A model generated the notes under the pieces. That model searched no databases. It was not told where the DNA came from and saw only the letters and a list, made by a program, of their open reading frames with translations. A program made the position numbers and the translations under genes. Below, in pieces: positions 1-6,833 of a stretch of DNA of 13,287 bases. The stretch is from Bacillota bacterium (GTDB lineage Bacteria > Bacillota > Clostridia > Peptostreptococcales > Anaerovoracaceae). Position 1 is the first letter of the stretch. The number at the start of each line of letters is the position of its first letter. The stretch spans positions 1 through 13,287 of the forward strand of contig JAFWFF010000149.1 of NCBI GenBank assembly GCA_017515765.1, read 5' to 3'.

Positions 1-271
1 CATGGAAATACGCATGTCCGGTGCGCGCGGCGACCACCGATTCGTAGGGTCTTAGCGCCGCCGCCATCGTGGTTATATTGCAGGGTGTCCCGCCCACCAT
101 CATATGGACCGAGCAGTCGTCACGCCCGATGAGTTCGCGGACCATTTCCTGCGCCTTCTCGCAGTGCCTGTCCAGGCCGTACCCGTCGGTATGCTCGAGA
201 TTCGTTTTGACAAGGGCTTCCATTACGCGGGGATGCGCCCCCTGGCTGTAGTCAGAGCGGAAATATATCAT
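1..271 (-). CDS. Threonine aldolase / beta-eliminating lyase family protein (partial)
   Basis: The first 90 codons of a gene that runs off the left edge of the window. The N-terminus reads MIYFRSDYSQGAHP, followed by NLEHTDGYGLD, a Cys-containing VHMMVGGTPCN stretch and ARTGHAYFH. This matches what I know of fold-type I PLP enzymes of the threonine aldolase (LtaE-like) family, which cleave L-threonine or allo-threonine to glycine and acetaldehyde. In that family GGT-x-x-N lies in the PLP-phosphate region and TGHA just before the stacking His. The PLP-binding lysine is outside the window, so activity cannot be judged. The start is the ATG at 269-271, with GGAGG (minus strand, about 278-283) six or seven bases upstream. 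The gene is divergent from the exported protein at 435 and has its own candidate promoter. Substrate specificity is uncertain: L-threonine aldolase is likely, but another beta-eliminating PLP enzyme is possible. Confidence 0.85.
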   Translation of the reverse strand, partial: MIYFRSDYSQGAHPRVMEALVKTNLEHTDGYGLDRHCEKAQEMVRELIGRDDCSVHMMVGGTPCNITTMAAALRPYESVVAARTGHAYFH

Positions 272-315
272 ATCTGTCCTCCGTTTGCCTTCCGGTTTGT
301 GAAGTTTGCCCCTTA

Positions 316-344
316 ATTGTACACATTTTTTTGCGTCAAAGCAA
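316..344 (-). promoter_or_regulatory. Candidate sigma-A promoter for the aldolase gene
   Basis: On the minus strand, -35 TTGCTT (339-344) and -10 TACAAT (316-321) are separated by 17 bases. The predicted 5' UTR to the ATG at 271 is about 38 bases. The -10 is good and the -35 matches only TTG. The site lies back to back with the plus-strand promoter at 355-383. Confidence 0.5.
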
Positions 345-354
345 TTCTACGTCC

Positions 355-383
355 TTGATACGGGGAGTTTTTTACTTTATACT
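355..383 (+). promoter_or_regulatory. Sigma-A promoter for the exported protein gene
   Basis: -35 TTGATA (355-360) and -10 TATACT (378-383) have exactly 17 bases between them, each one mismatch from consensus. Transcription would start near 390, leaving a roughly 45-base leader with the AGGAGGA ribosome binding site at 424-430. Confidence 0.75.
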
Positions 384-434
384 TTTAATTAATGGCGAAA
401 GCCTTTGATGTTTAGCGAATCACAGGAGGAACAA

Positions 435-1148
435 ATGAACAAAAGAATACTTGCCGTGCTCCTCGCGCTGGTGATGGTGATCGGTATCACCGTATGCGGA
501 AAGATCGATATCAGCGGGGGCGGCACGAAGGATATCACCCTGCTGGTGCGCGGGAATCTCGACGCTGTTTACCCCGGCACCTTTGATCCGGACTACCTGG
601 AGCTCGTCGGCACCGACGAAGCCACCGCGGAAGCCGACTACGTAGCCGGCCTTGAGAGCGAAGCTGAGTATTTCTGCTACTACTTCGGCATCATCGACTC
701 CACCTTTGGCGAAGACTTCAGCGACATCCCCGAGGATCTCCAGAAAGAACTCGTACAGCTCTACCGCGACATCTACTCCAAGTCCCGCTACGAGTGCAAA
801 GAAGCCGTCGAGCAGGAAGACGGCAACTACACCGTCCAGGTCCTCATCGACCCGATCGACGTGATCCAGACCTGCTATGACATGATCGTCAGCGACAGCT
901 ACCAGCCCTGGAACGACTTCAACACCAAATACAACGACGCTGACCTCAGCGACCCCGCAGTCAACGCCGAATACATCCGCGAGAAGGCCAGAATGGCTAT
1001 CGACCTCGTCAACTCCCAGCTCCCGAATCTGGGCTACCAGGATCAGAAGTCCCTTTCCGTCCAGGTCCAGAAGGACGAAGAAGGCTACTATTCCATCAAC
1101 AGTGACGACTGGACGATGATCGACCTCTACATGGTCACCTATCCATGA
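435..1148 (+). CDS. Exported, lipoprotein-like protein of unknown function
   Basis: 237 residues. The start is taken at the ATG at 435, not at the upstream TTG/ATG at 405/408, because AGGAGGA (424-430) sits right before it and the protein then opens with a textbook signal: MNKR, then a hydrophobic run to about residue 20. A cysteine follows in the context GITVCGK. The -1 residue is Val, not the usual Gly/Ala, so lipidation is plausible but not canonical. The mature part is acidic and soluble-looking. It begins with ITLLVRGNLDAVYPG and contains a helical AEADYVAGLESEAEYF segment. I recall similar small clostridial lipoproteins with a 'GNLDAIY...' opening and a repeated Tyr/Asp-rich fold, possibly DUF5105-like, but cannot name the family with certainty. 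It is a single-gene unit between a strong promoter and a strong terminator. No catalytic motif is seen. Confidence 0.85.
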   Translation: MNKRILAVLLALVMVIGITVCGKIDISGGGTKDITLLVRGNLDAVYPGTFDPDYLELVGTDEATAEADYVAGLESEAEYFCYYFGIIDSTFGEDFSDIPEDLQKELVQLYRDIYSKSRYECKEAVEQEDGNYTVQVLIDPIDVIQTCYDMIVSDSYQPWNDFNTKYNDADLSDPAVNAEYIREKARMAIDLVNSQLPNLGYQDQKSLSVQVQKDEEGYYSINSDDWTMIDLYMVTYP

Positions 1149-1176
1149 TGCGCCTCATCTGAAGCACTGAAGCACG

Positions 1177-1205
1177 CCGCCCCTTATGGGGCGGTTTTCC
1201 TTTGC
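1177..1205 (+). terminator. Rho-independent terminator of the exported protein gene
   Basis: A 7-bp GC stem, CCGCCCC (1177-1183) with GGGGCGG (1188-1194), closes a TTAT loop and is followed by TTTTCCTTT. It lies 28 bases after the TGA at 1146-1148. Confidence 0.9.
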
Positions 1206-1210
1206 TTTTT

Positions 1211-1399
1211 ACGACCGCGCGTTTCCAGGCGGTTCTTCACTCGCCGCAATCCCGTTCCGGCTGTTGTCCAAGCGCCGTGATCCCGTTCAGATGGTGGAAT
1301 TGCCCATTGAAATGCGATTCCGCCGTGGAATCCGCGTTTAATTCCGTTTTCCCCTCCTACAGGCCGCTCATTTCTCAGATTTTCGAGTGGAATCACATT
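1211..1399. other. Non-coding stretch with degenerate GGAAT/ATTCC elements
   Basis: I see no credible gene here: short open frames on both strands lack ribosome binding sites and family resemblance. The stretch holds several short related pieces: ATCCCGTTC at 1249-1257 and again at 1280-1288, GTGGAAT at 1294-1300, the palindrome at 1314-1335, and GTGGAAT again near 1387-1393. They lead into the second full palindrome at 1406-1426. Confidence 0.5.
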
Positions 1400-1426
1400 A
1401 AAAAAGCGATTCCGCCGTGGAATCGC
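1294..1426. repeat. Two copies of a palindromic element (GATTCC-GCCGT-GGAATC)
   Basis: Copy one: GCGATTCC (1314-1321), GCCGT, GGAATCCGC (1327-1335). Copy two: GCGATTCC (1406-1413), GCCGT, GGAATCGC (1419-1426). The palindrome core is identical in both, and both copies are preceded by a GTGGAAT...CATT block at a similar distance. This suggests duplication of a unit of about 35-40 bases with a 92-base period. I do not recognise the family. Confidence 0.6.
1400..1426 (-). terminator. Second palindrome, also a minus-strand terminator shape
   Basis: On the minus strand GCGATTCC and GGAATCGC form an 8-bp stem followed directly by six T (plus-strand A at 1400-1405). It could be a back-up terminator 34 bases beyond the first one for the UPF0210 operon. 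Confidence 0.5.
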
Positions 1427-1459
1427 AAAAAAGACGGCCAAACCACTCGCACCGGCATC

Positions 1460-1486
1460 AAAAAAGACCTGCCGCAGGCAGGTCTT
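1460..1486 (-). terminator. Rho-independent terminator of the UPF0237-UPF0210 operon
   Basis: On the minus strand, AAGACCTGCC and GGCAGGTCTT form a 10-bp stem with a 3-base loop (plus-strand halves 1464-1473 and 1477-1486). The stem ends in a run of T formed by the A tract at 1460-1465. It lies about 38 bases after the stop of the UPF0210 gene. Confidence 0.9.
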
Positions 1487-1523
1487 CATGAATAGCTTTG
1501 CTCGCCGGCCGCCCGGAGCAGCT

Positions 1524-2882
1524 TCAGTTCTTCAGGCTCTGCAGCGGCGCGGGGATCCTGCCTCCGCGCTCGACGAAGATGTTCGGGGCGATGCGACTTA
1601 TGGGCATTACGGGGCCGGAGCCGAGCAGGCCGCCAAAGTCGAGGTCTTCGCCTACGCCTTTGCCGATGGCGGGTATCACTCGGACGGCTGGGGTCTTGGA
1701 GTTCACCATGCCGATCGCGGCTTCGTCGGCGATAAGGGCAGAGATCACCTCGGCAGTGGTGTCGCCGGGAAGTACTATCATATCGAGTCCGACCGAGCAC
1801 ACAGCGGTCATGGCTTCGAGCTTCTCTATCGTGAGGGCGCCTTCTCTGGCGGCGGAGATCATTCCCTCGTCCTCCGATACCGGGATGAACGCGCCTGACA
1901 GGCCTCCGACGCTGGACGAAGCCATGAGGCCTCCTTTCTTTACTGCGTCGTTCAGCAAAGCGAGCGCCGCCGTCGTTCCGCAGCCGCCGCATTTTTCTAT
2001 GCCCATCTCTTCGATAATGTGGGCCACAGAGTCCCCTATCGCAGGAGTCGGGGCAAGCGAAAGATCCACTATCCCGAATTCCGCGCCGAGCATATCAGCT
2101 GCCTCGCGGCCGATCAGCTGGCCGACCCTGGTGATCTTGAAGGCGGTCTTTTTGATCTGCTCCGCGACCTCGTCGAGGGGAGCGTCCTTCGGCATGCCGG
2201 CAAGTACCGAGCGCACCACGCCCGGGCCTGAGACGCCCGTGCTCACCGCAACGTCAGCGTTTCCTATGCCGTGGAAAGCGCCTGCCATGAACGGGTTGTC
2301 CTCCACCGCGTTGCAGAAGACGACCAGCTTGGCGCAGCCGATGCAGTTGCGCTCTTTGGTCAGCTCTGCAGCGCGGACCACAGTCTTGCCCATCAGCCGG
2401 ACCGCGTCCATGTTGATGCCTGCTTTGGTCGAGCCGATGTTCACGGACGAGCAGACCAGGTCGGTCGAGGCGAGCGCCTCGGGGATCGCGTTGATCAGTT
2501 CCAGGTCGCCCGCGCTGAACCCCCTGTGGACCAAAGCGGAGAATCCGCCGATGAAGTCCACGCCGACTGTCTTCGCGATATCGTCAAGCGCGAGCGCGTA
2601 TTTCACCGGATCGCCGCCCGAGACCCCGCATAGTATAGATATCGGAGTGACCGAGATCCTTTTGTTAACGATCGGGATGCCGTATTTGCTTTCCAGCGCC
2701 CAGCCGGTCGAAACAAGGTCCTCGGCATAGCGCAGGATCTTTTCGCGGATCTTGCGGCAGGAAGCGTCTATGTCAGAATCCGCGCAGTCGAGCAGCGAGA
2801 TCCCCATGGTTATGGTCCTGATGTCCAGATTTTCGTTCTGGATCATGTTGACCGTTTCCATTATGTTATCTATCGTCAGCAT
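1524..2882 (-). CDS. UPF0210 / DUF711 (PFL-like) family protein
   Basis: 452 residues, the family's usual length. The N-terminus contains ENLDIRTITMGISLLDC. The middle has SILCGVSGGDPVKYA, GVDFIGGFSALVHRGF and CSSVNIGSTKAGINMDAV, and later come IEKCGGCGTTAALA and SVGGLSGAFIPVSEDEGM. All are hallmarks I recognise of the UPF0210/DUF711 family, which is widespread in anaerobic Bacillota. Remote similarity to pyruvate formate-lyase-type barrels has been noted for the family, but no reaction is known to me. The start is the ATG at 2880-2882 with GGAGGAA just upstream. Thirty bases separate it from the ACT-domain gene before it, so the two are co-transcribed. This pairing is conserved across many Firmicutes and suggests that the ACT protein senses a ligand for, or partners with, this protein. 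It ends in TGA, followed by the terminator at 1460-1486. Confidence 0.93.
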   Translation of the reverse strand: MLTIDNIMETVNMIQNENLDIRTITMGISLLDCADSDIDASCRKIREKILRYAEDLVSTGWALESKYGIPIVNKRISVTPISILCGVSGGDPVKYALALDDIAKTVGVDFIGGFSALVHRGFSAGDLELINAIPEALASTDLVCSSVNIGSTKAGINMDAVRLMGKTVVRAAELTKERNCIGCAKLVVFCNAVEDNPFMAGAFHGIGNADVAVSTGVSGPGVVRSVLAGMPKDAPLDEVAEQIKKTAFKITRVGQLIGREAADMLGAEFGIVDLSLAPTPAIGDSVAHIIEEMGIEKCGGCGTTAALALLNDAVKKGGLMASSSVGGLSGAFIPVSEDEGMISAAREGALTIEKLEAMTAVCSVGLDMIVLPGDTTAEVISALIADEAAIGMVNSKTPAVRVIPAIGKGVGEDLDFGGLLGSGPVMPISRIAPNIFVERGGRIPAPLQSLKN

Positions 2883-2912
2883 GATTTCCTCCGTAATGGT
2901 CTTTCATCAGGA

Positions 2913-3188
2913 TCAAATGGTATGCATCGCGTTGAATATATTCTCGTGCATGACGTGTATGTTCATTTCCGGGAATCTGCTCTCTATCCTGTTCTCAAGC
3001 TCGTCCAGGCTGATGTCCAGTCCCCTTATGTCGATGATCATCGTCATTGTAAAGAAGCCGTCCATTACGGTCTGATTGACGTTGATGACGTTCCCCTCTG
3101 CCTCAGCAACCTCCGTCGCCGCCCCTGCGAGTATGCCTACGCGGTCCTTCCCGACTATGGTGATGACCGCCCGTTCTATCTCGTTCAT
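2913..3188 (-). CDS. ACT domain-containing protein (UPF0237)
   Basis: 91 residues, essentially one ACT domain. IERAVITIVGKDRVGILAG (about residues 3-21) is the typical beta1-loop-alpha1 start with the ligand-loop GKDRVG. ANVxQ-type residues (NVINVNQTVMDGFFTMTMI, about 33-51) form the next strands, followed by an amphipathic helix and a final strand near IHVMHENIF. ACT domains usually bind amino acids and dimerise. The ligand is not predictable here. The start is the ATG at 3186-3188 with a strong AGGAAGGAG (about 3195-3203) upstream. It is the first gene of the operon with the UPF0210 gene, the same order found in many clostridia, lactobacilli and streptococci. Confidence 0.93.
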   Translation of the reverse strand: MNEIERAVITIVGKDRVGILAGAATEVAEAEGNVINVNQTVMDGFFTMTMIIDIRGLDISLDELENRIESRFPEMNIHVMHENIFNAMHTI

Positions 3189-3229
3189 GTGAAACTCCTT
3201 CCTGAAGCAAGTTCGTCGAATTATCTTGA

Positions 3230-3257
3230 ATTATATCAAAAAAAAGGCAAATGCGAA
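3230..3257 (-). promoter_or_regulatory. Extended -10 promoter for the ACT-UPF0210 operon
   Basis: The minus strand reads TG-A-TATAAT: a perfect -10 at 3230-3235 with the extended TG element. A weak -35 TTCGCA lies at 3252-3257 (16-base spacer). A small inverted repeat, CAGCG-ccct-CGCTG (3259-3272), lies immediately upstream and could be an operator, but this is a guess. Confidence 0.65.
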
Positions 3258-3293
3258 ACAGCGCCCTCGCTGGAATATATTGACTTATTTCCA

Positions 3294-3349
3294 TAATGGC
3301 CAGGATAACCATTACTTTTGACCGCAAGGTCATCAGGGTGACTATCACC
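3294..3349. repeat. Cluster of three short hairpins
   Basis: Three consecutive small inverted repeats: TAATGG/CCATTA (3294-3299 with 3309-3314), TGACC-gcaa-GGTCA (3319-3332, a GNRA-type loop) and GGTGA-cta-TCACC (3337-3349). They lie between the surface-protein terminator and the ACT-gene promoter. Role unknown. Confidence 0.45.
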
Positions 3350-3352
3350 ATT

Positions 3353-3383
3353 AAAAAAGCCGGCGCCTCATTGCGAGGCGCCG
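3353..3383 (-). terminator. Rho-independent terminator of the surface protein gene
   Basis: A 9-bp stem, CGGCGCCTC (3361-3369) with GAGGCGCCG (3375-3383), is followed on the minus strand by GCTTTTTT. It lies 25 bases after the TAA at 3408-3410. Confidence 0.92.
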
Positions 3384-3407
3384 TTTCTGTCATTCAACTC
3401 ATATTTT

Positions 3408-4292
3408 TTACTGAGCGGTTCCTGCGATCTTCCCTGCTGTCGCGTCGGAGATCACGCCTGTTCCGCCCATGATCAAAAGCCTGAAAGCTTCTCTCTCGGA
3501 GAAGTACTTCACTGCATGGTCGCACGTGGTGTCGATCACCAGGATGAGCGGCGCATCGTATGCAGTCGCGATCGGCCCGCCTGACAGGCCGTCCGGGAAA
3601 TTCTTACCGTTGGCGATTACTACGCTTTCCACAGTCTTCGGGAAGAGTTCCTCAGCGACCGCGATGGATGTGGCGTAGCGGTTGCTGCCCGCGAGCCTTT
3701 TGATCGAGCCGTAACCCTTGACCGCGTCTTCGATGCTCTGCGACACCGCTCCGGTCCCGCCGATGATGTAGATATTTCCGGACGTGGTCTTCGCATTCAC
3801 ATCCAGATACACCTTCTGGTCCGCCGTGAGGGCCTGTCCTACCAGGAAGATCGGCTTCTTTGCCGCAGACGCGGAGAGCGCATCCGCGAATCCCTTTCCG
3901 CTCGCGATCAAAAGGTCCTCGCCCTCAATACCGGCCTCCCTGAGAACCTCTATGTTGGTGCCGTAACGGTTGGAGCCTGCGAGTCGCTTGACTGTGCCTT
4001 TTATATTCTGATCAAGGGATGTCGGAACCGCCCCCGGGCCTCCGACGATATACGCGGTCCCTCCGGGTGCGAGGTTGGCATTGATATAGTCCGCAACCAT
4101 CGCTATTGTTCCGCTGTTCACAAGCAGTATCGGCCCGTTCTTCTTATACGCCAGATAGCTGGCGGAGAGTGCGTCTGGGAAGTCCGCGCCGCTGGCAACG
4201 ATAATGCTGTCCAGCTTCTCGACACCGTTCTTCTCTTTAAAGTGATTTGCCGCTTCGATGGCCGTCAGGTAGCGGTTTGAGCCGGCGATGCG
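3408..4292 (-). repeat. Region encoding three cell-wall-binding-2 repeats
   Basis: Residues 848-1141 of the surface protein. Three units open with RIAGSNRY, RLAGSNRY and RLAGSNRY (near residues 848, 950 and 1046). Each carries an IVASGADFPDALS-like strand-loop and ends with a [IV]GG[TP]GA/GV motif. The second unit is slightly shortened (ASAAKKPIFLV). Confidence 0.9.
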
Positions 4293-6833
4293 GATGATTA
4301 TCTGCTCATCAGGTCTATCGAGTTTCGGGATGACCTCAGTATAAGTATGAGTCGCGTCACGCCTGCAAGTATGGAAGAGTTCGCCTTCTTCCGTGTACGT
4401 GGGCTCCTTTGTCACGACGCCCTCATCCCAGTCATGGCCAAGAGCGGGAATGGTTTCAGTCACCATGTCACCGCATACTGAGCATGTCTTTCCTTTTGAA
4501 CCCTCTTCAGTGCACGCCGCTTCCTTTGTTACGGCCCACTCTCCGTAGCTGTGACCCGCTGCCGGTATCACCGTGCTGTCTTTTACCGCGTCACAGTTCT
4601 TGCAATGGATAGATCTGCTTCCATCTTCTGTACAAGTCGCAGCCTTATCTATGGTGAACTCGTCTTCCCAGTCATGGCCGTTCGGATCCAGGTTTCGCGA
4701 CTCTACGAACGAACAAATCTCACATTTACGCTGTTCGATGCCGGATCCTTCGCAGGTGCTCGGTGTTAATACCGTCCATTCACCGAAGCTGTGGCCGGCC
4801 GCAGGGATCGCCGTAACATCCGTCACCGCGTCGCAGTTCGCGCAATGCCTGGACTTTGATCCCTCTGCAGTGCAGGTCGCAGGCTTATCAACTGTAAAAA
4901 CTTCAGAGAACGTGTGTCCCTTGGCCGGGATCACTTCTGTGACCTTGTCTCCGCATACGCTGCAGACCTTTTCTTTTGATCCATCGGTCGTGCATGTCGC
5001 TTCGGCTGTCACCGTCCACTCGCCATAGGTGTGGTCAGTCTTGGGTATGGCCGTAACGTCTGTCACCGCATCACAGTTCGCGCAATGCCTGGACTTTGAT
5101 CCTTCCGCCGTGCATGTCGCAGGCCTATCTACTGTGAACTCGTCTTCCCAGTCATGGCCGTTCGGATCCAGATCACGTGACTCTGCAAACGAACAAATCT
5201 CACATTTGCGCTGCTCAAGGCCGTATCCTTCACAGGTGCTCGGTGTTACCACTGTCCATTCACCAAAGCTGTGACCGTTAGCCGTGATCACTTCAGCGAC
5301 CTTGTCTCCGCACACGCTGCAGACCTTCTCTTTCGACCCTTCTTCTGTGCACGTCGCTTCGGCTGTTACTGTCCATTCGCCATAGGTGTGGTCTGTCTTG
5401 GGTATGGCAGTAACGTCCGTCACCGCGTCACAGTTCTTACAGTGGATAGATCTGCTTCCATCTTCTGTGCATGTTGCAGCCTTGTCTATAGTGTACTCAT
5501 CTTCCCAGTCATGGCCGTTCGGATCAAGATCACGTGACTCTGCAAACGAACAAATCTCACATTTGCGCTGCTCGAGGCCGGATCCTTCGCAGGTGCTTGG
5601 CGTTACCACTGTCCATTCACCAAAGCTGTGACCGTTAGCCGGGATCACTTCAGTAATCTTGTCTCCGCAAACGCTGCAGACCTTTTCTTTTGATCCATCG
5701 GTCGTGCAGGTTGCTTCGGTTGTCACTGTCCACTCGCCATATGTATGATCGGTCTTGGGTACGGTGGTAACGTCCGTCACAACATCGCAATACACACAAT
5801 GTCGGGACTTTGATCCTTCCTCGATGCAGTTGGGCTCTGTATCCACCGTGAATTCGTCACCAAAAACATGATCTGTTGCAGAATAATGTACATACGTACC
5901 GCTAGGTCGGTGACTAAGCGCATTCCATTGTTTCTGGGTTCCTCCATAGAAGATGTATTTAACATTGTCGCAGTAAAGAAACGCATTGGTCCCGATGCTC
6001 GTTACACTATCCGGGATAGTGATGCTTGTCAGGCCTGTGCAGTTATCAAACGCAGAGCTTCTGATGCTCGTTACACTTTCCGGGATAGTGATGCTTGTTA
6101 GGCTCGTACAGCCCATAAATGCTCTGTCATAGATGATCTTTACGCTATCCGGGATAGTGACGCTTGTTAGGCTTGTGCAATGTTCAAACAAAGAGCCTTC
6201 GATGCACGTTACGCTATCCGGGATAGTGACGCTTGTTAGTCTCGTGCAGGATTGAAACACGCCGGACCCTAACCACGTTACGCTATTCGGAATAACGATG
6301 CTTGTTAGGTTGCATTGAGAAAACGCGTGGCTCCCGATGCTCGTTACGCTATCCGGAATAGTGATGCTTTTTAGACCCACACACCACCAAAAAGCATAGG
6401 GTTCGATGCTCGTTACGCTATCCGGGATAGTGATGCTTGTTAGACCAGAGCACTCATGAAACGCACCTTGTCCAATGATCGTTACGCTATGTGGGATAGT
6501 GACGCTTGTTAGGTCGCAGAGAGCAAACGTGTATTTACCGATTTTTGTGACCCCATCCCTTATTACGACCTTTTTGACCGACCGGCGGTCAGAATACCAA
6601 GGGGAATCGCCCTCATCATAATCCTCCATCGGGCCTTCTCCGCTGATCGTAAGGACCCCAGTAACGTCCAACTCCCATGTCACGTTCGCTCCGCACGTTC
6701 CGCTTGCTATTATTTCCGAAGCATAGGCTGCGTCGGGTATCAAAATGAGTTCAGAGAACAACAGAAAAACAGCAATGATGACCGCGATAAGTCTTCTTCC
6801 GGATGTCTTAATTGGTAAATTTGAATTGTTCAT
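3408..6833 (-). CDS. Modular surface protein: BspA-type LRRs, Cys-rich repeats, cell-wall-binding-2 repeats
   Basis: 1141 residues from the ATG at 6831-6833, chosen because GGAG lies 7 bases upstream and the product then opens with a proper signal peptide: basic KTSGRR, a hydrophobic run at about 15-33, and cleavage after AYA (38). Residues 85-296 hold about nine leucine-rich repeats of the LRR_5/BspA type (LTSITIPDSVTSIG...AF..C, 23 residues each). Residues 322-839 hold thirteen 39-41-residue repeats beginning with His, twelve with a C-x9-C-x2-C core. Residues 848-1141 hold three cell-wall-binding-2 repeats (RLAGSNRY at each start; GADFPDALSA-like and IIGGTGAV motifs). Such repeats tether clostridial surface proteins to cell-wall polymers, and BspA-type LRRs often mediate adhesion. 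The protein is therefore probably displayed on the envelope and binds host, microbial or matrix ligands (inference). It is monocistronic, with its own promoter and terminator. A TTG start at 6929 is possible but much less convincing. Confidence 0.93.
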   Translation of the reverse strand: MNNSNLPIKTSGRRLIAVIIAVFLLFSELILIPDAAYASEIIASGTCGANVTWELDVTGVLTISGEGPMEDYDEGDSPWYSDRRSVKKVVIRDGVTKIGKYTFALCDLTSVTIPHSVTIIGQGAFHECSGLTSITIPDSVTSIEPYAFWWCVGLKSITIPDSVTSIGSHAFSQCNLTSIVIPNSVTWLGSGVFQSCTRLTSVTIPDSVTCIEGSLFEHCTSLTSVTIPDSVKIIYDRAFMGCTSLTSITIPESVTSIRSSAFDNCTGLTSITIPDSVTSIGTNAFLYCDNVKYIFYGGTQKQWNALSHRPSGTYVHYSATDHVFGDEFTVDTEPNCIEEGSKSRHCVYCDVVTDVTTVPKTDHTYGEWTVTTEATCTTDGSKEKVCSVCGDKITEVIPANGHSFGEWTVVTPSTCEGSGLEQRKCEICSFAESRDLDPNGHDWEDEYTIDKAATCTEDGSRSIHCKNCDAVTDVTAIPKTDHTYGEWTVTAEATCTEEGSKEKVCSVCGDKVAEVITANGHSFGEWTVVTPSTCEGYGLEQRKCEICSFAESRDLDPNGHDWEDEFTVDRPATCTAEGSKSRHCANCDAVTDVTAIPKTDHTYGEWTVTAEATCTTDGSKEKVCSVCGDKVTEVIPAKGHTFSEVFTVDKPATCTAEGSKSRHCANCDAVTDVTAIPAAGHSFGEWTVLTPSTCEGSGIEQRKCEICSFVESRNLDPNGHDWEDEFTIDKAATCTEDGSRSIHCKNCDAVKDSTVIPAAGHSYGEWAVTKEAACTEEGSKGKTCSVCGDMVTETIPALGHDWDEGVVTKEPTYTEEGELFHTCRRDATHTYTEVIPKLDRPDEQIIIRIAGSNRYLTAIEAANHFKEKNGVEKLDSIIVASGADFPDALSASYLAYKKNGPILLVNSGTIAMVADYINANLAPGGTAYIVGGPGAVPTSLDQNIKGTVKRLAGSNRYGTNIEVLREAGIEGEDLLIASGKGFADALSASAAKKPIFLVGQALTADQKVYLDVNAKTTSGNIYIIGGTGAVSQSIEDAVKGYGSIKRLAGSNRYATSIAVAEELFPKTVESVVIANGKNFPDGLSGGPIATAYDAPLILVIDTTCDHAVKYFSEREAFRLLIMGGTGVISDATAGKIAGTAQ
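4317..5870 (-). repeat. Region encoding thirteen Cys/His-rich repeats in A/B/C order
   Basis: Thirteen tandem units of 39-41 residues (protein 322-839). By sequence they fall into A (HDWEDEFTIDKAATC...), B (HTYGEWTVTAEATC...) and C (HSFGEWTVVTPSTCEG...) types. The order is A-B-C-A-B-C-A-B-A-C-A-B plus a last degenerate unit. At DNA level the ABC block recurs with a period of 357 bases: the stretch gtcatggccg recurs at 5151 and 5508. The next spacing is 480 bases (to 4671), matching an ABAC arrangement. The near-identity of copies indicates expansion by recombination. Confidence 0.9.
5946..6581 (-). repeat. Region encoding about nine BspA-type leucine-rich repeats
   Basis: Protein residues 85-296. 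Eight units carry the [IV][TV]IP-x-SV core, plus a degenerate first unit (VVIRDGV), with a 69-base period. At DNA level the motif gctatccgggatagtga recurs. The final unit passes into YIFYGGTQKQWN, a common cap in this family. Confidence 0.9.

Noticed and set aside
405..434. Upstream TTG/ATG starts of the exported protein
   Set aside because: The AGGAGGA ribosome binding site lies inside this stretch, directly before the ATG at 435, and the signal peptide starts there.
1498..2730. Long plus-strand open frame (410 codons) antisense to the UPF0210 gene
   Set aside because: Low-complexity Ser/Pro/Thr-rich translation with no ribosome binding site; it is a shadow of the well-supported minus-strand gene.
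4409..5631. Several plus-strand Cys/Ser/Val-rich open frames within the surface gene
   Set aside because: They repeat with the same 357/480-base spacing as the minus-strand Cys repeats and are by-products of that repetition.
5946..6581. Regular repeats that could be mistaken for a CRISPR array
   Set aside because: The 69-base period is in frame with 23-residue leucine-rich repeats, the units are diverged, and no cas genes are present.
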